Below are positions 1 through 10,999 of a stretch of DNA of 64,000 nt, piece by piece. The translations under genes and the position numbers were made by a program. The notes beneath the pieces were generated by a model. It searched no databases. It saw only the letters and a list, made by a program, of their open reading frames with translations, and had not been told where the DNA came from. How positions within the stretch are numbered: the stretch's first letter is position 1; the number at the start of each line of letters is the position of its first letter. The DNA comes from Saccharum officinarum. Its lineage: Eukaryota > Streptophyta > Magnoliopsida > Poales > Poaceae. The stretch spans positions 74,476,353 to 74,540,352 of the forward strand of contig CM036201.1 in the NCBI GenBank assembly GCA_020631735.1, written 5' to 3'.

Positions 1-975
1 AACCAAATCGAGAACACCAAGGAAGTTGCTGTGAGCCAGCCAATACCGGACACGTCCGGTATCATACCTGACACGTCCGGTATTTTCAGTCGCAGCTTGA
101 TCAAGTTAGCTCTAGTGTCTCTGTCACTCAAATCTCACATGGGTTGGTTTGAGCACTTATGAATAATCATCTATCAACATGATGCATCCCTCTTAATAGT
201 ACGACATACCTATTTACTCAGTATTAAATGAAAATGGAGTTTGAATCACTTGAGTTGATTTCCTTCAAACCAAATGCCATAACTTCTCAATCTTCATCAA
301 GTGAGGATGTCACCATGTCAACTTTGATTTTCTTCTTGAGCGTAACCATATTGAGCATGTGACTTGATTCCATTCAATGAATGTGAGTCAACTTCAAATG
401 TATCAAGTCACTTCCAACAATCTATCCAATATATTTGATCCTCCACTTCAATGTAACCATCATAGTTTGATTAGTACCTCAACTAAATGCAAGTACTTTC
501 TTTTTCACCGTAGCCAAGTTCCTCGATCGCCAAGCCGTCACTTGCCCTTCACCCTTGCTTAGTACATCGAAGCCTTTACTTGCTATCTTCACCATCTCAA
601 ACCATCAAGTCACACTTTTGTGTTGAATCAACCATTAAACTCATTTGTATAATTGTCTTTCAATGTAGCAAGCTTTAGAATGTGAGACCAATCCATATAT
701 GCAATCCCTCATGCCTCATTAATTATTTTCTTAACGTGCTTGCTTTACCATACCTCATAGAAATCCTACAATGAGTAAGCCTTGCATGAATTACATTTGA
801 ATTGTTCTCTTATGTTTGAACTAGATTATTTATACAACAACACATTATTTTGGCTTTCATCAATTACCTGTGAGATAACCCATTTCATGTCCAACACTTA
901 GCAAAACGGTTAGACCTTTAATCACGTTGTCATTCAATCATCCAAAAACCCACTAAAGGGCTAGATGCACTTTCA
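1..975 (-). mobile_element. Copia (Sirevirus-like) LTR fragment, cut by window edge
   Basis: Read on the minus strand from 975, the sequence starts TGAAAGTGCATCTAGCCC. I recognise this as a typical start of a grass Sirevirus-type Copia LTR. Further in (about 44-85) it carries two copies of a CCGGACACGTCCGGT-like word, the same kind of CpG palindrome that fills the other Copia LTRs of this window. The LTR runs off the left edge, so neither its 3' end nor its TSD can be seen. No coding region is visible. Superfamily assignment is from recognition, not a search. Confidence 0.6.
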
Positions 976-1353
976 CAATTTTACATCAGAAATCTTATAC
1001 TATTTCTAAATAATCCCAACCACTTTTATATATCCTTTCTCTCTTGTACATTTACATTAGGAACCATTTTCTACTCTTTATTCTTTTCCATGTCCTTCCA
1101 CCTTTCGATTGGGAGACCGATACACGATTGGTAGACGTGCGGATCTTCGTGCGCTTTGAGTGATTTTGTCCAAGTGCCAACAGATTGGGATGTGGTATTG
1201 GAAACTCTTAGAGATGGGTTTTTCTATTCTTGCCAAAAAATCCTAGATTAGGAGACTTTATTGGAAACTCTTGGAGATGCTCTAAAAAAGTTCATGAAAG
1301 GAGCGATGACATGTAGCAGTATTGCATATTCCCCCGTCATATACAATCGAAGT
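976..1353. repeat. non-coding flank with a short direct repeat
   Basis: No gene is seen. Two near-identical 21-base words starting TATTGGAAACTCTT lie at 1196-1216 and 1259-1279. The second runs into GGAGATGCTCTA, which resembles the terminus of the MITE at 14025-14319. This is probably a MITE remnant. Confidence 0.35.
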
Positions 1354-3123
1354 TTGAAAAAACAGTAATGCTGTGAACCGGGCGTCCGTCCGTGCGGACA
1401 CTCCATTGCTGGGCCACAACGCCAGCCAACAACCTATGCTCCTTCATTTCTATAAAAAACTGCTCATCCACTTATTCTTATCCACTCATTCCTCCTCGAA
1501 TCACTCTTATTCGCTCTCCTGCCGTCTCCGAGCGCACGACCGCTGGCCCTCCGAGGCGCACCGCTCGGGCGCTGGCCTTGATAGGCACGGTGCGCAGCCA
1601 CCTTTGAGTTGCGACGCTCGGTTGCCGGCTCTGCCAGGCGCGACGCGTTTCAATTGTTTCAGATATTTCAAAGGTATGTTGCAAGTGTTTCATATGGATG
1701 TTGCAAAAAGAGATCGTGATGTTGTGCACATGTTGCAAAGATTGAACACGTATGTTGCAAGTGTCCGTTCCAAATATTTCATCTGCTTTTCCAGACGTAT
1801 GTTACAAGTGCACTTATTTGGATGTTGCATATGTTTCACACATATATTGCAAGACTATGTTCAAAATGTTTTAGTTATTTCAGTCTTATGTTGTAATAAG
1901 TGTTTTTATGTTATAAGTTGCGAGTGTTTTATCTGGATGTTGTATTTGTTTCACACATATGTTGCAAGTGTATGCTCCAAATATTTTATCTGCTTTAGAC
2001 GTATGTTGCATTTAAGTGTTTCATATTGCAAGTGTTTCGTCTTTTAGAGGTATGTTCAGAGAGTCATGGGGGCACGGTGTTGATGGTAGTTAACATTCAT
2101 CACAAACCATCAATATACCTTGCATAGTGACTAGAATGGATCACTAACATAGACTTAGGGGTTTAAACCAATAATTTTCACTGTGTTTTTAGCAGGATTT
2201 AATCAGAAAACCGTCAAGAAGGACCTATTTGTCAAAGAAAATCACGTAAATCCGTGATGGTACCTATGTGGGAAGACTCTAGAAGACTCTAGAGGGTACT
2301 CCATCGAAGCAGGGCTTGTGCCACTGCCAAGTGGGGCCAGCCGGCCCTACTATCAGGCTAGCCAGCCTATGGGCCTCACATGTTAGTCTCTCCTCGCTAC
2401 GTCGGTTCTCCACCGCCTTAGGGTTTACATCTACGCCATCCTTTTTAAGTCGGTTTGATCTGAGGGTCTAGGATGCTTCAAGGGCCCTATATATACCTGC
2501 TTGTACCCCCCGCTTCAGGGCATCCATGCATTTGATCCTAAGAGCCTAAGGCCAGAAACCCTAATTCATATATCCACCAGGATTAGAGCTAGCAATTAAG
2601 AGAAGATCAATCCTCATTAGGATCTAGTCTTGTATTAGAAATAGAGATATAGAGTGAGAGGGAAGAGTTTTGGAGGAGTTCCGGCTGAAAGCCCAAGTTT
2701 GGTTTTGGTAATTAATGACACCAAGTTGCTAATGCCATATGTTAAGTGTTTTGAGTTAGGCATAAGCAACACATGTGATGAAGGTGTATGTGGCAAGGAG
2801 TGGTGGCCACAAGATCACAAAGAGATGGTGCATGGACATGAAATGATGATCATGGTGGAGATGCACATAATATGATGGACATGATGATCAAGTGGAAGAG
2901 AAGGATCTAAGAGCGCAAGGCAAAGGTATAACCATTGGGTTTTCCTTTTGCCGGTCTAAGATGAGTAGAGAAGTGATTGATCGGGTTTAGGATACATAGC
3001 CGACTATCAAGAGGGGCAATCATGGTTAGCTCGGAAATCAAGCGCCACTAGATCAATGTCTTGAGCATATGCATTAGGATCTAGTAGAGAGCTAACATAA
3101 CGCCTTGGAAAACGTTTGTGAAA

Positions 3124-3169
3124 TGCTAACACACATGCACATGGTGGTGTACACTTGGTGGTGTTAGCA
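3124..3169. other. conserved hairpin in Copia LTR U3
   Basis: The arms TGCTAACAC (3124-3132) and GTGTTAGCA (3161-3169) are perfect inverted repeats around a 28-base loop. The same arms occur in the 3' LTR (11438-11446 with 11475-11483) and in the separate element at 49880-49924, where the loop has changed but the arms have not. Function is unknown. Confidence 0.6.
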
Positions 3170-3329
3170 CATTTGCGAAGGCGGTGAAGTTTAAGTGGTT
3201 GAGAGAGGTTTGGGTTCCTCTCTCCCTCCCACCGAGCTTGCGAGGTGGGATTCGGCGCTTTTTGGAGAAGTGAATTGCCTATTTTCTACTGCGCCAGAAG
3301 TTGGAAAAGAAACGGAGGCGAACAGCGGT

Positions 3330-3790
3330 CACTGTGGTGACCGGACGCTGCACCGGACGCGGTCGCGGTTTGACCGGACGCGTCCGGTCAGTTCTCAGCA
3401 GTTGTCAGGCACGCGGGTGTTAGGGTTTCTGACCAGACGCTGGTCTAGCCTGACCAGCGTGTCCGGTCAGTTCTCCTATGCACAGAAGTAGCGCGTGCGA
3501 CCGACGCGTCCGGTCCCTCATGGAACCGGAGCGTCCGGTCAGGCGTCCAGAGGGGCAGAGCGCAGCGGAGTGCTGATCGGATGCGCGGCGCGTCCGGTCA
3601 TGTGCAATCGGATGCGTCCGGTCACAGTGGGAGCTTACTGGACTCCGATCGAACGCTAGGTGCAGCGTGTCCAGTCAATCACTAGAGCGCGTCCGGTCTT
3701 AGCAACGGTAACTTCTGACGCGCACTGTTCATGCTTGTCCTGTAGTGATCGGACGCGTCCGGTCAGCATGTTTTGAACTGTGTCGTCCGG
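3330..3790. repeat. CpG palindrome array in LTR U3
   Basis: CCGGACGC/GCGTCCGGTC words recur about every 20-60 bases. A perfect 18-base palindrome GACCGGACGCGTCCGGTC lies at 3372-3389, and its counterpart in the 3' LTR is at 11687-11704. Similar arrays occur just upstream of the TATA box in every Copia LTR of this window. Confidence 0.75.
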
Positions 3791-3816
3791 TAACGGCTAG
3801 ATGCGTACCCCTTTGC

Positions 3817-3824
3817 TATAAATA
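3817..3824 (+). promoter_or_regulatory. TATA box of the 5' LTR promoter
   Basis: TATAAATA follows the conserved stretch GTACCCCTTTGC and precedes GAAGTTGGCC. The same box sits at 12133 (3' LTR), 44726, 46410 and 50551 in the related LTRs, which supports it as the core promoter of the family. Confidence 0.75.
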
Positions 3825-4625
3825 GAAGTTGGCCGGGGTTTGAGGGCAACTCTTGCATATTTTGAGACCTAGAGACATCCTTTGAGCTAGAGAACAACCC
3901 CTCTACTCATCTCTTTGCTTGGTTGCACATCTTGAGTGAGATTGAGTGAGATTCAAGTACATTGCTTGAGAGTTGCATTCTATAGGCACTTGATCTTCGA
4001 GTTGCTGCGGATTTCTTGTTATTCTTCCGTGTTTCCCGACACGGTAGACAGCTTGGAGCAGCGGAGGTGATTGAGCTCGCAATTGGAGATTGTTGGAGCC
4101 CTCACCAAGTGTTATAAGGGGTTCTTGATCCTTTCCCGCGGGAGTTCATGAATTGGATACTCTAGTGGAGCTCGTGGCTTAGAGGATCCCCATCTTGTGT
4201 GTGGTTGTGCGGCGCCCGCCGAGGGCTCGACTCTTGATAGTCGATTAGCTCACGAATCGATAAGTGGGTGTATCACCACAACGGGGAGTAGCTTGCCAGG
4301 AAGCAAGTGAACCTCGGGATAAATTCTTGTGTCATTCTCTTCCTGAGGATTTCTCTTGTGTGATTGATTGATTGGTACTTCTCTTCTCTATACGGCGGTA
4401 TAATCACTCGAAGCTCTTCTCTCGTATTACTTCTTGTTTCTAGCTTGTAGTTGTTGTTGTGTTTAGTGGATAGCCTTGTACTAGACTTGTGTAGGTGGCT
4501 TGCTTAATTAGTTAGAGTTAGTGCTTTTGCTTCGCCACCTTTCATACTAACTTGTGGTTAAGTAATTCTTGTAGAAGTTTTAATTAGGCTATTCACCCCC
4601 CCTTCTAGCCTATTTGGACCTTACA

Positions 4626-4641
4626 AGTGGTATCGGAGCCG
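4626..4641 (+). other. primer binding site of the Copia element
   Basis: AGTGGTATCGGAGCCG directly follows the LTR end. It matches the complement of the 3' end of plant initiator methionine tRNA (TGGTATCAGAGC) except for A to G at the eighth position. The same variant occurs at 51453-51468, so it is a lineage feature and not a random change. Confidence 0.8.
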
Positions 4642-4685
4642 AGGCACCATTTATTTGAGGCTTAACAACCTATGGTGAAAAAGAA

Positions 4686-6680
4686 ATGGCTCAATTAAGC
4701 TTGCACATCAACAACACCAAGAAGGCACCTCACTTTGATAGCACAAATTATGCATATTGGAAGGTTAAGATGACCGCACACCTAAAGTCAATCAATAGAG
4801 AAGTGTGGAAGGTCACCGAAATAAAATTTGAGGTTGCTAATCCGGAAGCACCTACACCGGTGGAAGAGAAGAAGCTCCAATGCAATGACATTACCATTAA
4901 TGCTCTTCATGAGGCACTAGATGACAAGACATTTGAGCAAGTGAAGAACATAGAAGTTGCACATGATGCTTGGGCCAAGCTAGAAGAAACCTTTGAGGGC
5001 ACCGAAGGCACAAAGATCGCTAAAGCATATATCTTGCAAGAAAAGTTTTCTAGCTTCAAGATGCAAGAAGATGAGAGTGTATCGGAAATGTTTCATCGAT
5101 TACAAGTCATTGTAAATGAGCTCAAGGCACTTGGTGAGGAGGTCAAGGACAACCAATTCTCTATGAAGTTCTTGAGAAGCTTGCCCAAGAGGTTTGATAC
5201 ATTGATCACCGTGCTAGTGAGGACTATATTGAAGGACTCAACTCCTCAACAAGTATTTTAAGAAGTGATGACCGATGATTCATATAGAGAAGATGATGAG
5301 AAGGAAGAGTTGGTCAAGAAGAAGAAGAAGAAGAAGAAGGAAAATGAGAAAAAAGATGATGAAAAGAAGAAGAGTGTGGCATTCAAAGCCACCACATCCA
5401 AGGGCAAGTCCAAGATTGAATCATCAAGTGAAGAAGACTCAAGCTCTTGTGATAGTGATGACATTGATGAAAAGATGACTCTTTTTGTCAAGCAATTTGG
5501 CAAATTCATGAAGAAAAAGGTCTATCATGCAAGGAGGAGGAAGAACTCATCTAAAAAGAATGAGCATAACATGAGATGCTTTAGATGCCATAGCAAGGAC
5601 TATCTCATTGCAAAGTGTCCTTATGATAGTGATGATGAAGATGCTATAAAGAAGGAGAAGAAGAAGCAAAAGAAGAAGCAAGAAAAGAAGGAGAGTTCTC
5701 ATAAGAAGAAGAATGATTCTCATGTTGCTACATGGGATAGTGATGATTCCTCAAGTGATGATGAGGATGATAACAAGAGCAAGAAGAAGGGACATGCTAG
5801 CATTGCCATCCAAGAGAAGGTCTTCCTCTTCGACACTCCATCGTGCTTTATGGCTAAGGCCGCTAAGGTATCATCCGACGATGAGAGTGATCATGATAAT
5901 GCTAGTGATAGTGATAGTGATGAAGAAGAATTCACTAAAGATGAACTAATCACTATGCTAGAAGATTGCACTCAACATTTTAAAGAATCTAGAAAGGAGT
6001 GCAAGGGCTTGCTTAAGGATAAGAAAAACCTTATGCAAGAACTTAATGAGCTTAGGGCATCTTATGAGAGTCTAAAGGTAGACCATAAGAAGCTTCAAAA
6101 GTCTCACACTAAGCTTAAAGAAGCTCATTCCCATCTAGTTGAAAAATATGAAAACATGCCAACTAATGTTGAGAAAGCTAAAACTTGCAACATAGGCATA
6201 TCATGTGATATAATTGATGAATCTTTTCATAAGCCTATTGTTGTTGCTCCCACTAACCCTTCATGTAGCACATCTACATTATCCTTATCTAGTAGTGATG
6301 GTTTCACTTGTGATTTCACACTAATAGTTGAGAACGAAAGTCTCAAGAAGAAGGTAAAAGAGCTCAATCACACCTTAGCTAAGGCTTATGGTGGTGAGGA
6401 CCGCTTGCTTATGTGCTTCGGTAGCCAAAGAGCTTCTCTCTACAAAGAGGGATTGGGCTATAACCCCAAGAAAGGCAAGGCTGCTTTTGCTTCTCACAAG
6501 ACTCGTTTTGTGAAGAACAATGGTAGCTATTGCAAAAATTGCAAGCAAGTTGGTCACATAGAGCAACAATGCATGAACAAGAAATCTAATGCTAATGTAT
6601 CATCAATTAAGTTTGATTCTTTCTATATGCTTACCAAGGGTACAAATGGTGTTCATGCTAAGTTCATCGGTACACCATAG
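4686..6680 (+). pseudogene. gag: Copia Gag, interrupted by in-frame stops
   Basis: The frame opens at ATG 4686, 60 bases after the LTR. The first 191 codons are a typical Copia Gag capsid region (UBN2/retrotran_gag type: FDSTNYAYWK, LEETFEGTEG, FHRLQVIVNEL). A stop at 5259-5261 interrupts it, and the same frame then continues to 6680. The second part is very rich in lysine, aspartate and serine. It has a first zinc knuckle CFRCHSKDYLIAKC in which the expected histidine is tyrosine (CX2CX4YX4C), and a second, intact knuckle CKNCKQVGHIEQQC at about 6528-6570. A coiled-coil-like stretch (about 5930-6170) lies between them. After the stop at 6678 the frame runs a little further as VWVPKRN. Gag packages the RNA in virus-like particles; this copy would give only truncated product. 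Confidence 0.85.
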
Positions 6681-6786
6681 ATGGGCTCAAAGAAGAAAGC
6701 CATTTGGGTACCTAAGAGCTTAGTCATTAACCTTGGAGGACCCAAACAAGTTTGGGTACCTAAAAGAAATTGATCTTGTCTTGTAG

Positions 6787-9700
6787 GTCAATTATAAATC
6801 CGGAGGAAGGCATTGGATGCTTGATAGTGGGTGCACTCAACATATGACCGGAGACTCTTGTATGTTCAAATTAATTGATACAAGTCAAAATGATGGTTTT
6901 GATGCTATCACTTTCGGCAACAACAAGAAAGGCAAGGTAAAGGGGCTTGGTAAAATTGCTATCTCAAATGACATGAGCATATCTAATGTGTTGCTAGTTG
7001 AGAGCTTGGATTTTAATCTTTTATCGGTGGCACAACTTTGTGATCTTGGCTTCAAGTGCATATTTGGTAGTGATGATGTTGAAGTCATAAGTGTTGATGG
7101 AACAAATTTGATATTTAAAGGATTTAGACATGGTAGCTTATACTTGGTTAACTTCAATGATAGTGAAACACAATTGACATCTTGCTTGCTTAGCAAATCT
7201 AGTATGAGATGGTTATGGCATAGAAGGCTTGGTCATGTTGGAATGAAACAATTGAACAAACTTTTGAGGCATGACTTAGTTAGAGGATTGAAGGATGTCA
7301 CCTTTGAGAAGGATAAACCATGTAGTGCTTGTCAAACCGGCAAACAAGTTAGAAATGCACATCCTAGTAAGAGTGAAATGAGCACATCAAAGGCATTTGA
7401 GCTATTGCATATGGACTTGTTTGGGCCAACAACATACACTAGCATTGGTGGGAACAAGTATGGTTTTATGATAGTGGATGACTACACTAGATACACTTGG
7501 GTGTTCTTTCTTTATGACAAGAGTGATGTTTATGATCTATTCAAATCTTTTGTCAAGAGGGTGCAAAATGAGTTTGAAACTACCATCAAGAAGATAAGAA
7601 GTGACAATGGTTGTGAGTTCAAGAACATAAGAATTGAAGATTTGTGTGATGATCTTGGTATTGGACATCAATTCTCACCAACATACACTCCTCAATCCAA
7701 TGGTGTAGTTGAAAGGAAAAATAGAACCTTGATTGATATGGCTAGATCAATGCTTAGCGAATACAATGTGAGTCATTCATTTTGGAGTGAAGCCATCAAC
7801 ACGGCTTGCTATTGTAGCAACCGTCTCTATTGCCATGGGAAGCTTGAAAAGACACCATATAAGCTATTGAATGGAAGAAAGCTCAATATTGCATACTTTA
7901 GAGTGTTTGGTTGCAAATGCTATATTCTCAAGAAAGGCACTAGATTGAGCAAGTTTGAAAAGAAATGTGATAAATGGTTATTACTTGGTTATTCTACCAC
8001 AAGCAAAGCATATAGAGTTTGGAATCTCACAAATGGCACCTTAGAAGAAGTTCATGATGTTAAGTTTGATGAAACCCAAGGATCTCAAAATGAAGCTCAA
8101 AACCTTGATGATGTGAGAGGAGATCAATTGTCAAATGCAATGAAGAACATGGATATTGGTGATGTTAGGCCAAGGCAAGTTGATGATGATGATAATCATA
8201 TGATCAACCAAAGTGTGTAAATTAATACAAATCAAGCAAGCTCTAGTGGTACTCTTGATGAAGCTCAAGTTCAAGGTCAAATAAGTGGAAGCAATCAACT
8301 CTCAATACTCCAACCTACTAGCATTGCAAGAGATCATCCATTGGACCAAATCATTGGTGGAATTCAAAGTGGTGTTCAAACTAGATCAAGGCTAGCATCC
8401 TTTTATGAGCATTACTCATTTGTGTCACTTGAAGAACCTAAGAAATTAGAAGATGCTTTGAAGGATTCTGATTAGGTAAATTCCATGCATGAAGAACTAA
8501 ACAACTTTGCTAGAAATCAAGTTTAGAAACTTGTTGAGAGGCCAAAGAACTACAATGTGATTGGTACTAAGTGGGTCTTTAGAAACAAGCAAGATCAAGA
8601 TGGCATGGTTGTGAGGAACAAAGCAAGATTAGTAGCACAAGGATACACTCAAGTTGAGGGTCTTGACTTTGGAGAGACATATGCACCCGTTGTAAGATTG
8701 GAGGCTATTAGAATCTTATTAGCATATGCTTGTGCACACAACATCAAGCTCTATCAAATGGATGTTAAGAGTGCATTTCTCAATGGCTACATCAATGAAG
8801 AAGTCTATGTTTAGCAACCTCCCGGTTTTGAAGATGACAAGAAGCCCGACCATGTTTACAAGCTAAAGAAGGCATTGTATGGTTTGAAGCAAGCACCTAG
8901 AGCATGGTATGAGAGATTGAAGGACTTTCTTCTATCTAAAGGGTTCAAGATGGGAAAGGTTGACACCACTCTCTTCACCAAGAAGCTTGGAAATGATTTA
9001 TTTATGTTGCAAATATATGTGGATGACATTATCTTTGGATCAACTAACCAAGACTTTTGTGAAGAGTTTGGAAATATGATGGCTAATGAGTTTGAGATGT
9101 CTATGATTGGAGAGCTTAGTTACTTCCTTGGACTTCAAATCAAGCAAATGAAGAATGACACTTTTGTAAGTCAAGGCAAGTACATCAAGGACATGATCAA
9201 GAAGTTTGGATTGCAAGATGCTAAGGCAATGAGTACACCAATGGGCACAAATGATCAATTGGGTATTGATGCTAGTGGAAACATGGTAGATCAAAAGCAA
9301 TACCGGTCCATGATTGGAAGTTTGCTCTGTCACCGCTTCTAGGCCGGATGTGATGTTTAGTGTGTGTAAGTGTGCAAGATATCAAGCTTCACCTAGAGAA
9401 AGTCACTTGAAAGTAACCAAGAGAATATTGAGATATCTTAAGGGCACTCATGATGTTGGACTATGGTATCCCAAGGGATCAAACTTTGAGTTGATTGGAT
9501 ATTCGGATTCCGACTATGGTGGTTGCAAGATTGATAGAATGAGCACAAGTGGCACTTGTTAATTGCTTGAAAGGTCTCTTGTTTCATGGTCATCAAAGAA
9601 ACAAAATAGTGTTGCACTATCTACCGCTGAGGCCGAATACATTAGTGTCAGTAGTTATTATGCACAATTGCTTTGGATGAAGGCCACCTTAAATGATTTT

Positions 9701-9967
9701 GGAATCAAGTTTAAGAATGTACCATTGTTTTGTGACAATGAAAGTGCTATCAAGATGACACAAAATCCGGTTCAACATTCAAAAACTAAGCACATTGACA
9801 TAAGGCATCACTTCATAAGAGACCATCAACAAAAGGGTGATATTAGCATTGAGAGCATTGGCACCGAAGATCAATTAGCCGACATATTCACAAAGCCACT
9901 TGATGAAAAGAGATTTTACAAGTTGAAGAATGAATTAAACATACTTGACTTCTCCAACTTGAAATGA
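6787..9967 (+). pseudogene. pol: Copia Pol (protease-integrase-RT-RNase H), decayed
   Basis: Pol lies in another frame than Gag. In order: the aspartic protease motif LDSGCTQHMTG (6820); the GAG-pre-integrase zinc finger (WLWHRRLGHVG, CSACQTGKQV, about 7210-7350); the integrase core with the D, D and E residues in HMDLFGP, IRSDNGCEF and TPQSNGVVERKNRT (7410-7720); the reverse transcriptase from [10 protein letters not shown] (8560) with [25 protein letters not shown] and the catalytic YVDDIIFGS (about 9020); and RNase H (VALSTAEAEYIS, about 9612) ending with QLADIFTKPL. Lesions: stops at 8218, 8473, 8524, 8812 and 9560, and a small deletion at about 9330 that shifts the frame. The integrase-bearing part 6817-8217 is still open. 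The gag/pol frame change could be natural or decay. Confidence 0.88.
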
Positions 9968-10999
9968 GTGCACCACCACATTCTTATATGACATGCCTCT
10001 CCTCCAACATAGCAAGGTAAAGTTGTTTGGCATATCATTCATACTTTGCTAAGGACATGGTTAGAACATATAGACATATTTGCATGACAAATAGGCTCAT
10101 TCATGAAAATCAAATGATTTTGATGTATATATGGTACCACTATTGCTTCTATGTTTGATTGATCTAGTGGTAGCATATGACATGTTTGTGGGCTTGCAAA
10201 CCTAGTGTTAAATCTAGAAAATGAGCTCATGATGTGCAATTCAACATGCTCAATATAACACTTATACTTTATGAGGTGTGAAGAAGCTTGTTCTTGGATC
10301 AAACCGAATTACATAGTCTAGGCAAGTGATCTAGATTGAACCATAATTTGGACTCTCTCATATTGATTGACCTGACTCTCACTAAAATTGGCACCTTTTT
10401 GGTGATTGTTGACAAAGGAGGAGAGAAAAGTCACAAAGATAGAAAAGTCACAAAGAGAGAGAAAGATATAGTAAGAGGGAGAGAAATTAAAATTGAGCAC
10501 ACAAGTAGGGGGAGCAAGCTCATGAATTATTTGTTACATTTGTATGTGCATTAACATGATGAATTGTTGCATTGCAAAGCTTAAATTCATATTCATGATT
10601 GAATGGTGTTTGTTAGAAATAGAACTTGAATGATGATTTGTTAAGAGTAGCTTTACAAGTGGTATCTAGACACCTTTTGCTTATAATGTTGATCTCACGG
10701 GGTATTTTAGTGTTTGTGATCTTTACAAGTGATGTATTACAAGTGGTGTCTAGCTACATCGATGCTAAGGATGGTATATAAAGGCAACTCCGATTGGTAT
10801 CACGCTTCAAAGGTCCATTCTATATACCTTAGCATCAATTTGATAGTAGTAACTCTCTCAAAATTCAAATCCATTCATATGTGCATAATTGAACCAAACT
10901 CATGGAAGCACATATGTAGGGGGAGCTAATACTATCGAAATTAAAAATTGATTTCATATCTTTGTGATGGTTGTCATCAATTACCAAAAAGGGGGAGAT
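9968..10999 (+). other. non-coding 3' region of the Copia element with three polypurine motifs
   Basis: No reading frame follows Pol for about 1 kb. The motif AGGGGGAG occurs three times, at 10507-10514, 10918-10925 and in AAAAAGGGGGAGAT (10986-10999). The last one abuts the 3' LTR and is the plus-strand primer. Multiple polypurine tracts in this region are a known trait of Sireviruses. No env-like frame longer than about 70 codons is seen. Confidence 0.7.
10761..10836. other. hairpin in the Copia 3' non-coding region
   Basis: GATGCTAAGG-ATGG-TATATA (10761-10780) pairs with TATATACCTTAGCATC (10821-10836). The arms match over 16 bases with one 4-base bulge. The loop is about 40 bases. Role unknown. 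Confidence 0.55.

Larger units (their letters stand above)
2686..4625 (+). repeat. 5' LTR of the full-length Copia element
   Basis: It starts TGAAAGCCCAAG and ends GGACCTTACA. From left to right it holds a U3 with a small hairpin (3124-3132 with 3161-3169), a CpG-rich array of CCGGACGCGTCCGGTC words (about 3330-3790) and a TATA box (3817-3824). The transcribed R/U5 part begins shortly after the TATA box. Confidence 0.93.

Noticed and set aside
1373..2047. 224-codon open frame on the plus strand
   Set aside because: It is made by degenerate ATGTTGCAAGTGTTT repeats of a Mutator-like element. No protein family, and similar repeat-driven frames occur in the second copy at 32359-33145.
5258..5509. 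minus-strand serine/phenylalanine-rich frame
   Set aside because: It is the complement of the lysine-rich part of Gag.
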